Below, piece after piece: positions 1 through 9,066 of a stretch of DNA of 64,000 nucleotides (position 1 is the first letter of the stretch; each line of letters starts with the position of its first letter). The stretch is taken from positions 434,001-498,000 of the forward strand of contig NZ_BMXR01000001.1 in the NCBI RefSeq assembly GCF_014651855.1. The letters run 5' to 3'. Source of the DNA: Saccharospirillum salsuginis. GTDB lineage: Bacteria > Pseudomonadota > Gammaproteobacteria > Pseudomonadales > Natronospirillaceae. The notes below the pieces were generated by a model. The model did no database searches. It saw only the letters and a list, made by a program, of their open reading frames with translations, and was not told the origin of the DNA. Made by a program: the position numbers and the translations under genes.

Positions 1-1195
1 TGCCCTCGCGCAGGGCATAGGCCAGCCCCTCGAGAATGGCCCGATAGATGTGGGCACGAGTGTGAACGTCGCCGAAACCGATGATGGCGCCCTTGGCTTC
101 CGGTCCCGGCTGGCGTACGCCCGGTGACCAGTACGGCTGCAGTGTCAGCCCCATGGACCCCGGCGGCACCTCGCGGACCAACTCGTCATACAACACTTCC
201 GGCTGGATACCGCGCTGCTCGGCGATCTGCTGCTCGCGCAGGCCGAATTCGTGCTTGAACCAGCTGACCATCCAGAAACCGCGATAGATCATCACCTCGG
301 TGCAATAGTGACGGGGGATCGCGGACGGATAGGGCGGCATAAAGCGGATCGGCTCCACGTAGCGGTCGCTGTTGGCGTTGATGGTGGCGGTGGTGCCATA
401 GCTCATACAGCCGATGTCGGGAGCATTCCCGCCCGAACCCAGGATCTCGCAGGCCTTGTCGGAGGCCGCCGCGATCACCGGCAGGCCGGCCGGCAATCCC
501 ATATGACGGGCCGCGTCAGGTTGCAATGTTCCCATCCGCTCACCGGGCTCGACCAGGTCCGGCAGCATAGCGGGTTTAACCGGCATCAACCGCCACTTGT
601 AGTCGCGAGGGCCGGCCCAGGCGTGGCGCTTGTAGTCGAACGGTATGTAGCCGACCTGGCTGCCTGTTGAGTCGATCATCCTGCCGGTCAGGCGGTAGTT
701 GAGGTAGCCGGAGAGCAATACGAATTTGTCGGTCCGCGTCCAGATATCCGGCTGGTTCTGGGCGATCCAGTTGGCCTGGCAGTTTTCCCGGAAGCGCTGA
801 ATGGTGTCCTGCAACCCCAGGCACTTGAACGCCCAGCCCCAGGGCCCGCGCACCGGGCCTTCGATCCGGGCATGGCGTTGGTCGAGCCAGATGATCGCCG
901 GGCGCAGGGGTTGACCCCGGTCGTCGAGGTTGACGACGGTGCCACGCTGAGTGGTGACCGTTACCGCCGTCACATCCTCGGGTTTGGCGTCGGTGGTGTC
1001 CCACAGTTGAGTGCACACCCGGCCCAGGCTTTGCCAATAAACGTCCGGGTGCTGCTCGGCCCAGCCGGGCATCTCCGAAAAATAGGGTTCGATCTCTTCC
1101 TTGCCCTTGCCCACCAGTTCGCCATCCAGGTTGAACAGCAATGCACGGACACTCTGGGTGCCGTTGTCGATGGCCAGGATCAGCGGTGAATTCAT
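1..1195 (-). CDS. FGGY-family carbohydrate kinase (3' end beyond window)
   Basis: About 398 N-terminal residues are visible; the C-terminal part lies off the left edge. The protein opens with the FGGY phosphate-binding motif DNGTQS (residues 10-15). It also has SDKACEILGSGG and SYGTTATINA stretches typical of the hinge and second ATPase lobe. FGGY kinases phosphorylate sugars, polyols or glycerol with ATP in the cytoplasm; the substrate cannot be read from the sequence. The ATG overlaps the stop of the glpD-like gene (ATGA), with a GGGAG ribosome site 8 bases upstream, so the two are translationally coupled. The neighbours suggest a substrate that enters at the level of glycerol phosphate or dihydroxyacetone phosphate. 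Family is sure, substrate unknown. Confidence 0.9.
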   Translation of the reverse strand, partial: MNSPLILAIDNGTQSVRALLFNLDGELVGKGKEEIEPYFSEMPGWAEQHPDVYWQSLGRVCTQLWDTTDAKPEDVTAVTVTTQRGTVVNLDDRGQPLRPAIIWLDQRHARIEGPVRGPWGWAFKCLGLQDTIQRFRENCQANWIAQNQPDIWTRTDKFVLLSGYLNYRLTGRMIDSTGSQVGYIPFDYKRHAWAGPRDYKWRLMPVKPAMLPDLVEPGERMGTLQPDAARHMGLPAGLPVIAAASDKACEILGSGGNAPDIGCMSYGTTATINANSDRYVEPIRFMPPYPSAIPRHYCTEVMIYRGFWMVSWFKHEFGLREQQIAEQRGIQPEVLYDELVREVPPGSMGLTLQPYWSPGVRQPGPEAKGAIIGFGDVHTRAHIYRAILEGLAYALREG

Positions 1196-2793
1196 GTCCG
1201 GTCTCCCGCTTGCGGCAGGCTGTAGGCCCGACGCCATAAATCGAGATAGCGCCGGCGTTCCTCGCCCCAGCGCCGGGAAGACCAGTCCAGCACCGGCTCA
1301 CACAGGGCCTGCACCCGATCCAGTATAGCCTCGGCGCCCCGGGGCAATATCAAACCCAGCCGGGTACGGCGCAGCAGCAGATCATCCAGGTGCTCCACGT
1401 TTTCGTTCCGGGCGCTCCAGACCAGTTCCGCCCAGAGGGTCCCGGTGCTCGCCACCGGTTCTAACGGCCCGGCCGCCAGCACCTCCGAAAGTCGACCGCC
1501 GTAGTGCCCCTGCAACCGTCGCCACTGGCGGGCGGAGATGCCCTTGGGGCGATGCGAAGTGGGTGGGACCGGGTCAAAGACCGGACCGCCGGTGGGGGCG
1601 CTCACATCGGTGTCGAGATAGGGCAGGCTCTGCTCCAGTACTTCCAGCGCGATCGGACGGAAGGTGGTCAACTTACCGCCGGCCACACTGATCAGGCCCC
1701 CATCGTCCCAAATGGCATGTTCGCGATTCTCGCGGGACGGGTCCCGGCTATGACCGCCCACCACCGGGCGGACACCGGCCCAGCAGGCCAGAACATCGGA
1801 GCGGCCGACGCCGCTGTACGGAAAAACCCGATCCACGATGGCCAGCAAGTAGTCCACTTCTTGCGGCATGATCCGGGCCTCGTCCTGGGGGTCGGCCTGG
1901 TGATCCAGGTCGGTGGTGCCCACCACAGTCACGCCCTCCCAGGGGAAGACGAAAACCGGCCGGCCATCGTCCGGGTGGAACAGGGATACGGTGCAGGCCA
2001 CCGGCAGCCGCCAGAAGGGAAACACAAGGTGGCTGCCACGCAGCGGGCGCAGGGTCCGGGACGCTCCGCATTGGGCGCGCAACTCATCGGTCCAGGCGCC
2101 GGTGGCGTTGATCACCAGGTCGGTCTTTATCGAGACCCGGCTGTCACCGGCGACATCCCAAATGTCCAGGCCCGTCACCCTCCCTTCTTCGCGGATCACC
2201 CGCTCGGCGCGGACGTAATTAAGAACGTCGCCTCCGTCTTCGACACCTTCATGCAGCACCCGCAAAACCAGCCGGGCATCATCGGTCACCGCATCCCCGA
2301 ACCGGGTTCCGCCATAGAGTCCCGCGCGGTTGAGGCCCGGTACCCAATCCAGAACGCGCTCGCCCTTGAGGTATTCGTGATTGCGCCGGCCCGCCATCCA
2401 GTCGTACACCGTCAACAGGGCACCGAAGATCCGAGGCCATGGGAACTGTTTGCGGTAGTGCGGCCAGACGAACGGCAGCGGTTCCACCAGCCCCGGGGCT
2501 TCGTCCAGAAGCCGCTGGCGCTCACGCACCGCATCCCGGGTCAGGCCAACGTGACCGCTGCCCAGGTAGCGCAGGCCGCCGTGCACCATTTTGGAGGAAC
2601 GGCTGGAAGCTCCCCAGGCGAAGTCGCGCTGTTCCACCAGTAACACCCGCAAGCCAATACGCGCCGCTTCCCGCAGAATGCCCGCTCCGGTGATGCCGCC
2701 ACCGATGATCACCAGATCGTAATGGCCATCACCCTGGCGAAGTTTTTCCAGGATCGTCCGGCGGGACCAGGCCGATGCGCCGTGCCGACTCAT
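1192..2793 (-). CDS. glpD: FAD-dependent glycerol-3-phosphate dehydrogenase (GlpD/GlpA family)
   Basis: This 533-residue flavoprotein carries the dinucleotide-binding motif GGGITGAG at residues 31-38, followed by SSRSSKMVHGGLRYL, characteristic of GlpD-type enzymes. Family members oxidise sn-glycerol 3-phosphate to dihydroxyacetone phosphate and pass electrons to quinone at the inner membrane. It is slightly longer than E. coli GlpD (about 500). Its start overlaps the stop of the upstream alkyl-DHAP-synthase-like gene (ATGA), and its own stop overlaps the kinase start. Because it sits with these partners instead of glpF/glpK, it may be a pathway-specific paralogue and not the housekeeping GlpD. 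Confidence 0.9.
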   Translation of the reverse strand: MSRHGASAWSRRTILEKLRQGDGHYDLVIIGGGITGAGILREAARIGLRVLLVEQRDFAWGASSRSSKMVHGGLRYLGSGHVGLTRDAVRERQRLLDEAPGLVEPLPFVWPHYRKQFPWPRIFGALLTVYDWMAGRRNHEYLKGERVLDWVPGLNRAGLYGGTRFGDAVTDDARLVLRVLHEGVEDGGDVLNYVRAERVIREEGRVTGLDIWDVAGDSRVSIKTDLVINATGAWTDELRAQCGASRTLRPLRGSHLVFPFWRLPVACTVSLFHPDDGRPVFVFPWEGVTVVGTTDLDHQADPQDEARIMPQEVDYLLAIVDRVFPYSGVGRSDVLACWAGVRPVVGGHSRDPSRENREHAIWDDGGLISVAGGKLTTFRPIALEVLEQSLPYLDTDVSAPTGGPVFDPVPPTSHRPKGISARQWRRLQGHYGGRLSEVLAAGPLEPVASTGTLWAELVWSARNENVEHLDDLLLRRTRLGLILPRGAEAILDRVQALCEPVLDWSSRRWGEERRRYLDLWRRAYSLPQAGDRT

Positions 2794-4400
2794 GAGGTCT
2801 CATCCTCCCGCGACAACAGGGTGCCGGGATTGAGTCGTTGCCCCGGATCGAACATTTGGCAAAGCGCGCGGATGGCCTCCATGCCCAGTTCACCTTTTTC
2901 CACCGGCAGGAACGGGGCGTGATCCTTGCCGACGCCATGCTGGTGACTGATGGTGCCGCGATTATCGACGATGATTCTGGACGTGGAGTCTTTGAGCGTC
3001 CGCCAGCGGGCCAGCGTCCGGTCGTAATCGTCCGCGGTGCGGAAGACATAGGTGGTGTAGATGCTGCACCCCTGGGTATAGAGGTGCGACAGGTGGGTGA
3101 AGACGTGCACCGCCTCACCCTCGCCCGCGAGCCCGTCGCGCAGGTTGGACTCCACCTTGTCGGTCAGGGTGTCGACATTGTCCCAGTCCGTGGCTGTCTC
3201 CAGGGTATCCACCACATACCCCCGATCCCACAGGGCCTGGCGCAGGTAGGGCATGGTGAAACGCTTTCGGGCCCACTGGCGGCCCATGTAGGTGCCGGTA
3301 TAGACACCGTGGTGGCGTTTGACGATGTGCCTGAGCTCCCTCAGCGCGCTCCGGCACTGACGTCGGGTACCGGTCACGCCGACGGTCATCATGCATTTGC
3401 CTGCTCCCGCGCCGCGCCAGGCCAGGAATCGTTCCAGAGCCCCGATCAATGCCTCATGACCGGCCAGGGCCAGTTGCGTCTCGGTTTCCCCGGCGTTGCT
3501 GACCCGGACCATGGACAAGGGCACCCGGGACTGCACCAGGGCGCGGGAGGCGCTGCGGGCCGCGTTCCAGTCGGGAAAAAACAGCGTATGAAAACTCTCC
3601 CGTTCCGGCACCGGCGTGACGCGCACCTTGACCTCGGTGATCAGCCCCATGCGCCCCTCCGAGCCGAGGATCATCTCGCGCACATCGGGGCCGGCGGAGG
3701 ATGCCGGAATGGTGGGGATTTCCAGGGTGCCACGCGGCGTTTCCAACCGGCCACCGGCGAACAACTGCTCGATACGCCCATAGCGCAAGGATTGCTGGCC
3801 GCTGGATCGACTGGCCACCCAACCGCCGACCGTGGACAGTTCGAACGACTGAGGGAAGTGGCCCAGAGTATAGCCTTCCACCTTCAGTTGCGCTTCCAGC
3901 AGCGGCCCGGGAGTGCCGGCACCGAAGGTGGCGATGTGGCTCTCGTGATCGATATCCAGCAAACGGTTCATGCGTCCGAGGCTGATGGTCAGGACCGGCG
4001 TGTCGGATGGGTCGGGGTTGATGTGCCCGGCCACGCTGGTGCCGCCGCCGTAGGGAATCACAATCGCCCCGACCTCTTCGGCCCAGTGCAGGATATCCCG
4101 AGCCTCGTCGGAGCTTTCCGGAAAGGCGACTCCATCGGGAAAGACACCGAAATCGCCGCTGCGCATCGCCAGCCAGTCGGGCAGGCTCTGGCCCCGGGCA
4201 TGGCGGACGCGGGTCTCGGCGTCGGTCAGCACCCTGTCGTGCGGTGGCAGGCGGCTCTCCGGGACTCTGGCGGTCACCTCCTCCAGTTCGGCGTCACGCA
4301 GTGGCCGAGCCGAGCCGATCCGCTCGTTGAGGAAGGCGGCACCGTTCGCCGGTAATTCCAGGCTGAAGTGTTCGTCACCCCAACCGTTCCAACGTCGCAT
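2790..4400 (-). CDS. FAD-binding oxidase, alkyl-DHAP synthase-like
   Basis: A protein of 536 residues. A PCMH-type FAD-binding domain contains GGGTSVAGH (about residues 118-126), followed by STVGGWVASRSSGQQS. A C-terminal HQHGVGKDH motif lies at about residues 486-494. This combination resembles alkylglycerone-phosphate synthase (AGPS) more than lactate or glycolate oxidases; AGPS exchanges the acyl group of acyl-DHAP for a fatty alcohol to start ether lipids. The open frame runs far upstream through the AraC gene, but the ATG at 4400 has an ideal AAGGAG ribosome site and is chosen. It is first gene of the operon with the GlpD-like enzyme and FGGY kinase, divergent from the AraC regulator. 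D-2-hydroxyacid oxidation is an alternative. Confidence 0.85.
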   Translation of the reverse strand: MRRWNGWGDEHFSLELPANGAAFLNERIGSARPLRDAELEEVTARVPESRLPPHDRVLTDAETRVRHARGQSLPDWLAMRSGDFGVFPDGVAFPESSDEARDILHWAEEVGAIVIPYGGGTSVAGHINPDPSDTPVLTISLGRMNRLLDIDHESHIATFGAGTPGPLLEAQLKVEGYTLGHFPQSFELSTVGGWVASRSSGQQSLRYGRIEQLFAGGRLETPRGTLEIPTIPASSAGPDVREMILGSEGRMGLITEVKVRVTPVPERESFHTLFFPDWNAARSASRALVQSRVPLSMVRVSNAGETETQLALAGHEALIGALERFLAWRGAGAGKCMMTVGVTGTRRQCRSALRELRHIVKRHHGVYTGTYMGRQWARKRFTMPYLRQALWDRGYVVDTLETATDWDNVDTLTDKVESNLRDGLAGEGEAVHVFTHLSHLYTQGCSIYTTYVFRTADDYDRTLARWRTLKDSTSRIIVDNRGTISHQHGVGKDHAPFLPVEKGELGMEAIRALCQMFDPGQRLNPGTLLSREDETS

Positions 4401-4538
4401 AGCTACTCCTTCTTCCCGAGATGACGTTACACTGTGATAAAGGGGCTTACCCCACCGATGTTTAACAGTATGACGGTGTAGAATCTTAGGCGTTGCATCA
4501 ATCCTGTCACTGTCGAACGACGACAATCGAATGATCCT

Positions 4539-5567
4539 ATGACGACAAACAACGACAGCCTGGGCCGAGCCTCGGTCAACGCCCTTCAACAGTATCTGCG
4601 CCTGGCCGAAGCGGATGGCCTGGACGTCGACCGGCTGCGCGCAGTGGCCGGACTGCCCGGCGACCTGGACGGGAGCACCCGGAGTCACGTACCGGGATCG
4701 GCTTTTCAGCGTTTGATCCATGCCATGGTGGAACACACCGGAGACCCGATCCTGGGGCTGCGCAGCGGTGACCATGTCCAGCCCGGCTCCTACAACGTGC
4801 TCGGCCACATCACCATGAGCTGCGCCACACTGGGCGAGGCCATCGACTGCATCGCACCCTACGAAAAGCTGGTGGGGGATATGGGGGTGACCCGGGTACT
4901 GGCCCGGGAAGACGAAATTTCCCTGGTCTGGTCCTGTGCCTACACCGACCCGGTCGTAAGCCCGCACATGATCGACAACGTCTTCGCCTCCTGGATCGAA
5001 TACGCCCGTTGGCTGGCGTGCAGGGAACCGCCGGCGCCCCTGCGGGTCGACCTGGCGCACCCCTCGCCGGGACCGGACCTGGAGGGGGAATACGTGAGCC
5101 GCTGGAAATGCCCGGTGCACTTCGATCAACCGGTGAACCGCATCCGCTGCCACCGCTCTCTGCTCGACATGCCACTGCGGCAACCGGATCCGGAGCTGCG
5201 CCAGACCCTGGAAGAACACGCCCGCGCCCGCATGGAAAGCCTCAGCGACCCGGACAGCCTGGCCGCCCGCGTGCGCCATGCCATCCACCGGCAATTGCGC
5301 CAGGGTGTGACACGCCAGGATGTGGTGTCCGAGCATTTGGCCATGACACCACGTACCTTGCAGCGACGCCTGGGTGAGGAAGGCCTGTCCTATCAGCGGT
5401 TGTTGGATGAGATACGCGATGAACTGGCGCGGGACTACCTGAAAAACACCGGCCTGACGATTCAGGACATTGCGCTGCGCCTGGGTTTCAGTGAAGTGCG
5501 TTCGTTCCATCGACGCTTCAAGGCGTGGACCGGCAAGACACCGGGGCAATATCGGGAACTCGAATAG
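4539..5567 (+). CDS. AraC-family transcriptional regulator (arabinose-binding-like N domain)
   Basis: The protein has 342 residues. The N-terminal two thirds match the long effector domain of the OruR/ArgR-like AraC subgroup, including a GDHVQPGSYNVLGH-type stretch near residues 77-90. The C-terminal 100 residues form the double helix-turn-helix, with MTPRTLQRRLGEEGLSY and the second-helix signature IALRLGFSEVRSFHRRFKAWTG. It is divergently placed 138 bases from the alkyl-DHAP-synthase-like gene, so control of that operon is the natural inference. No strong ribosome site precedes the ATG. The effector is unknown. Confidence 0.9.
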   Translation: MTTNNDSLGRASVNALQQYLRLAEADGLDVDRLRAVAGLPGDLDGSTRSHVPGSAFQRLIHAMVEHTGDPILGLRSGDHVQPGSYNVLGHITMSCATLGEAIDCIAPYEKLVGDMGVTRVLAREDEISLVWSCAYTDPVVSPHMIDNVFASWIEYARWLACREPPAPLRVDLAHPSPGPDLEGEYVSRWKCPVHFDQPVNRIRCHRSLLDMPLRQPDPELRQTLEEHARARMESLSDPDSLAARVRHAIHRQLRQGVTRQDVVSEHLAMTPRTLQRRLGEEGLSYQRLLDEIRDELARDYLKNTGLTIQDIALRLGFSEVRSFHRRFKAWTGKTPGQYRELE

Positions 5568-5634
5568 ACTGCGGCCTTCGTTAGCGCCCCGTGGTCATAC
5601 GATGTATGCAGAGCCGGGCTCGAATCCGGGACAG

Positions 5635-6171
5635 TCACCCCTTGGCCTTCAGGCGGATACCCAAGGATTCCAGGCGCTCGCTGCGGTCCCCGTTCATCAC
5701 ATTCAGCAATTCCTGTCGGGCGACTTCCCGAGGCAGACCTTTCCCTTCCAGCGTTTCCAGCAGGCGGCCAAAGACCGCCCGTCGTTTCAAGCCGCGCTCG
5801 GACGTGTCGCGCCGATCCATGAAAAAATCCATCAGCGTGGAACCACATTCGCAGTTGCGGTAGAGCTCGACGATGTCGCGATCGTCGTCGTCCCAGCTGC
5901 CCTTCAAGCCACTGCCCCTGGTCGGAGCGCTTGAATGCCGGAAGAAATCCTCGGGCGACCGGTAAACCCGCCCGCAGCTCGCGCATTGCTTGGGAAAAGC
6001 ACTGTCGGACAGGGCCTTCAGATCGGCGAAGAGTTGGTATTCGGAATCGAAGGACGGATCACTCACAACCAGCCTGCACACCTTGGGGTTAAAACGGGGC
6101 TTCGTCAGTACAGTATAGACTCTGTGCACGAAGACGGTTTGCCCTTTCAAGACTCTCTTGATCCCGGTCAA
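5635..6171 (-). CDS. Conserved hypothetical protein with paired Cys motifs
   Basis: 178 residues starting at a TTG, which is the first possible start after an in-frame stop. Two cysteine pairs, CASC (63-66) and CEC (107-109), are spaced like a zinc ribbon or treble clef. A very acidic patch (SWDDDDRD) lies between them. The second half has MDFFMDRRDTSERG and is charged and helical. There is no signal peptide or membrane segment, so it is probably cytoplasmic. It is divergent from the following 7TM-DISM/EAL gene with a 142-base gap. I do not recognise the family; metal binding is inferred from the Cys pattern only. Confidence 0.65.
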   Translation of the reverse strand: MTGIKRVLKGQTVFVHRVYTVLTKPRFNPKVCRLVVSDPSFDSEYQLFADLKALSDSAFPKQCASCGRVYRSPEDFFRHSSAPTRGSGLKGSWDDDDRDIVELYRNCECGSTLMDFFMDRRDTSERGLKRRAVFGRLLETLEGKGLPREVARQELLNVMNGDRSERLESLGIRLKAKG

Positions 6172-6313
6172 TCGATCAAACCGTGACTCCCATTTATTGC
6201 GAACGGGGTTCCAGAGTCTACGCTGTCAATATAGACACCATTGATTCACAGTGAACGGACACTGAGCCTCGAATCCAATCCCCGGGGCTCCGCGTAAAGA
6301 AGTAAGGCGACCC

Positions 6314-8842
6314 ATGGATACTCCGCCCTTGATGTTTTTAACGCGACGATGGACATATCTGTTTCTCTTGCTGGCTGTGACGGTCTTGGCAGGGGCCGCT
6401 CGGGCTGAAATCCGGCTGAGTGACAACAGCGATCACTGGTTTCCACGGGCGGATGCCTACTGGGAGTCCGATGCGGGCTTAACCCCCGAACAGGCGCTGT
6501 CGAAACTTCGGAGCCCGGACGCACGACCAGGACCGCCCAGCGTCAGCCGGGACGATGTGTGGATGCTGTACCGTCTGGTCAACCCGTCGGAGCAACCTTT
6601 GACGGTGCACCTGACCAACGAGAACGCCCTGCTGGACCGTCTCGACGCCTTCCTGCTCGATGCCGACACCGGCCAGGTGCGACAACAGATTCAACTGGGA
6701 CTGTCGCAGCCCGGGCTCGGTGCGAAACACGTTGCCCTGCGACACCAGGACGCTTTGCGCCTCGACGCCCGACAGCGCTATTTTTTGTTGTTCCGCCTGA
6801 AAAGCGATACGCCTCTGGCGTTGGCCACCAAGGTGACGGCGGCCCCGCTCATCGACGAGGAAAACCGCCAACGCTATGCCCGTTACTGGGCCATGCTGGT
6901 CACCGTCCTGGCCATCTTCCTGTTCAATGCGGTGCTGTCACTGGGCTATCGTGATTCGGCCTATCGATGGTTTCTCGGCTTTCACGGCTTCACCATCGTC
7001 TACTTTTCCGCCCTGACCGGTTTCGGACATCTGTATTTGCCCCTGGTCGTGATCCGCTTCCTCGCCGATCACATCATGGCGCTCAATTTTCTGTTGCTGT
7101 TCCTGCTGTACGAGTTCTCTCTGCATTTTCTCAGCCAGGAACGACGTCTCAACGACATTCGCAAGCCCTGGTACCGTTGGGGCCTGCCGGCCGTTCAGGG
7201 TATCGGTTTCCTGATCAGTCTGGTCGCGGCCGACTTTTATCTGCTGGCGCCCTTCCTGGCGGTACAGGTTCTGACGATCGTTCCTGTGCTGATGTTTGCC
7301 TGGCGCCAGGCGCGGTCGGGTTATGCGCCGGCCTACTTTCTGTTCCTCTCGATTCTGGTGCAGACCATTGGCGGCAGTGTCGGCCTGTCGACATTTGCCG
7401 GCTGGGTGCCCGCCAACTCACTGACCCTCTATGCCTTTTTCATCACCACGGTTATCGAGCTGCTGATCATGTCGTACGCGCTCTCCGCGCGGATTCGGTT
7501 TCTGGAACGTCGTCAACGCAACCTGCTGCTTCGGGAGTCGACCACGCAATTACCCAACGAGGCGTATCTGAACCAGATTCTCGAGCCCTGGTGGTCGAAC
7601 CCGGAAACAGACATTCCCTCGAACGGCGCCATACTGATCGAACTGCGCGGTTTTAACGAGATCACCCATATCATGGGGCCCAGGACCAGCCTGAAAGTCT
7701 GGTCAAATGTCATTCAACAATGGAACGACTTCCTCTCACGGCACAAATGGGTTCAGTCTCTGCCCACGTTGGCGCCCAGCGACAAACTGGTGATCATCAA
7801 TCGGGATACGATGCTCGCACTGATCGACATCCACCCGGATCATCGATGCCAGACCGCCTTTGAGGCCATGCGTAATCTGGACGTGGATTGTGAAGGCCAG
7901 GTCTTCGGCGTCGAGTCGCGCATCGCCATGCACGAAGCCGCGCGGGACATGCCGCTGGACGAACTGATGCGCGAACTGAGTGTGGCCATGGTCACGGCGC
8001 GTCGACACAACCGTTTTGTACAGCCCTACGACGCTCAACAGGATCGCTATTTCAGACGCCAGAACCGACTGAGCCGCGACCTGCGAACGGCGGCGACGCA
8101 CAAGCAACTCAATGCCCATGTCCAACCCATACTGGATCTGAAGTCCCATCGCATCATCGGCGGTGAGCTGCTGCTGCGCTGGACCCACCCCGAACTCGGT
8201 CCGATCCCGCCAAGCGAGTTCATCCCACTGGCCGAGGAGATGCGCTGGCAACCGGAGTTGACCCGCTTCGTGCTGGATGAAGCCGCGCGCTGGCTGAATA
8301 ACACCCCGGAGCTGGATTTGATGCTGTCGATCAATCTGTCGGTGCTCGACCTGATTGTCCAGGACGACGGCGCCGACCTACCTTTGCGCATCGAGTCGAT
8401 GGGGTTGCCGGCCCACCGCCTGAAAGTGGAGGTTACCGAAACTGTCCTGATGGAGCAGCCGGACCAATGCCAACAGACGCTCGATCAATTGCGGCGGCTG
8501 GGTTGCCGGATCAGCATCGACGATTTCGGCACCGGCTATTGCTCACTCGCCTATCTCAGCCGGATTCGCCCGGATGAGATCAAGATAGACCGCAGTTTCG
8601 TCACCGCGCTGGAGTCGTCGACCATCGACCGGGACATTGTTGCCGCCATTGTCCGGCTGGCGCACAACATGGGCGCCTGCATCGTTGCCGAGGGGGTGGA
8701 GGACATGTCCAATCTGAACGCTTGCCGGGAACTGGAATGCGACCGCATTCAGGGGTATCTGATCGCCCGGCCCATGCCGCTGCACGACTTTCGGGCCTGG
8801 CTGTCCAGCTACCGGCATCAGTCCGAACGTGAACGGTCTTGA
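6314..8842 (+). CDS. 7TM-DISM sensor with degenerate GGDEF and intact EAL domain
   Basis: 842 residues. Order: signal peptide (about 1-31), a periplasmic 7TMR-DISM extracellular-type domain (about 35-165), seven membrane segments (about 180-395), a GGDEF-like domain (about 410-570) and an EAL domain (about 590-835). The GGDEF domain has lost its GG[DE]EF active-site loop and should not make c-di-GMP. The EAL domain keeps GGELLLRW, the SINLS Asn, EVTET, DDFGTGY, the IKIDRSF Lys and VAEGVED, so it should act as a c-di-GMP phosphodiesterase. It probably couples an external ligand to lowering c-di-GMP. A ribosome site AAGG lies 7 bases before the ATG. Confidence 0.9.
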   Translation: MDTPPLMFLTRRWTYLFLLLAVTVLAGAARAEIRLSDNSDHWFPRADAYWESDAGLTPEQALSKLRSPDARPGPPSVSRDDVWMLYRLVNPSEQPLTVHLTNENALLDRLDAFLLDADTGQVRQQIQLGLSQPGLGAKHVALRHQDALRLDARQRYFLLFRLKSDTPLALATKVTAAPLIDEENRQRYARYWAMLVTVLAIFLFNAVLSLGYRDSAYRWFLGFHGFTIVYFSALTGFGHLYLPLVVIRFLADHIMALNFLLLFLLYEFSLHFLSQERRLNDIRKPWYRWGLPAVQGIGFLISLVAADFYLLAPFLAVQVLTIVPVLMFAWRQARSGYAPAYFLFLSILVQTIGGSVGLSTFAGWVPANSLTLYAFFITTVIELLIMSYALSARIRFLERRQRNLLLRESTTQLPNEAYLNQILEPWWSNPETDIPSNGAILIELRGFNEITHIMGPRTSLKVWSNVIQQWNDFLSRHKWVQSLPTLAPSDKLVIINRDTMLALIDIHPDHRCQTAFEAMRNLDVDCEGQVFGVESRIAMHEAARDMPLDELMRELSVAMVTARRHNRFVQPYDAQQDRYFRRQNRLSRDLRTAATHKQLNAHVQPILDLKSHRIIGGELLLRWTHPELGPIPPSEFIPLAEEMRWQPELTRFVLDEAARWLNNTPELDLMLSINLSVLDLIVQDDGADLPLRIESMGLPAHRLKVEVTETVLMEQPDQCQQTLDQLRRLGCRISIDDFGTGYCSLAYLSRIRPDEIKIDRSFVTALESSTIDRDIVAAIVRLAHNMGACIVAEGVEDMSNLNACRELECDRIQGYLIARPMPLHDFRAWLSSYRHQSERERS

Positions 8843-8908
8843 CTTTCTTTCGGGCAAACGTAGCATCAATGGCATGACTGATTGGTATAGCGCACATCGA
8901 TTTACTGA

Positions 8909-8986
8909 CCTCCGAGTCCTGCACCAGGGCACGGCGGTCTGACTTTTCCTGTCTGAAAAGCCAACTCCGGGCCCCGGGCTCGGAGG
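8909..8986 (+). promoter_or_regulatory. Structured leader stem upstream of the PheS-like gene
   Basis: CCTCCGAGTCC (8909-8919) pairs with GGGCTCGGAGG (8976-8986), an 11-base stem with one G-T pair. A smaller CTTTTC/GAAAAG hairpin lies inside it. Together with the next hairpin this makes a folded untranslated region between 8842 and 9067. Aminoacyl-tRNA-synthetase genes are often controlled by attenuation, so a regulatory leader is plausible, but no Phe-rich leader peptide was found. Confidence 0.4.
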
Positions 8987-9025
8987 TGGATTCCCCTGAA
9001 ACATCACCTTTTGTTTGGAATCTTC

Positions 9026-9047
9026 GACCAGAGCCAAGGTTCTGGTC
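9026..9047 (+). promoter_or_regulatory. Strong hairpin just upstream of the PheS-like start
   Basis: GACCAGA and TCTGGTC form a perfect 7-base stem that can extend inward by one or two pairs. It ends 19 bases before the ATG at 9067 and 9 bases before the GGAG ribosome site. A short CTTTTC follows, too weak for a classical terminator. An attenuator or translational control hairpin is possible. Confidence 0.4.
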
Positions 9048-9066
9048 CGGCTTTTCGGAGACTGTC

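Noticed and set aside
2790-5549. A 919-codon minus-strand frame through the AraC gene
   Set aside because: Only the part from the ATG at 4400 is protein-like and has a ribosome site; the upstream part is the antisense of the AraC gene.
5600-5640. GGGCTCGAATCCGGG resembling a tRNA T arm
   Set aside because: The flanking five bases do not pair as a T stem, and no anticodon or acceptor stem fits.
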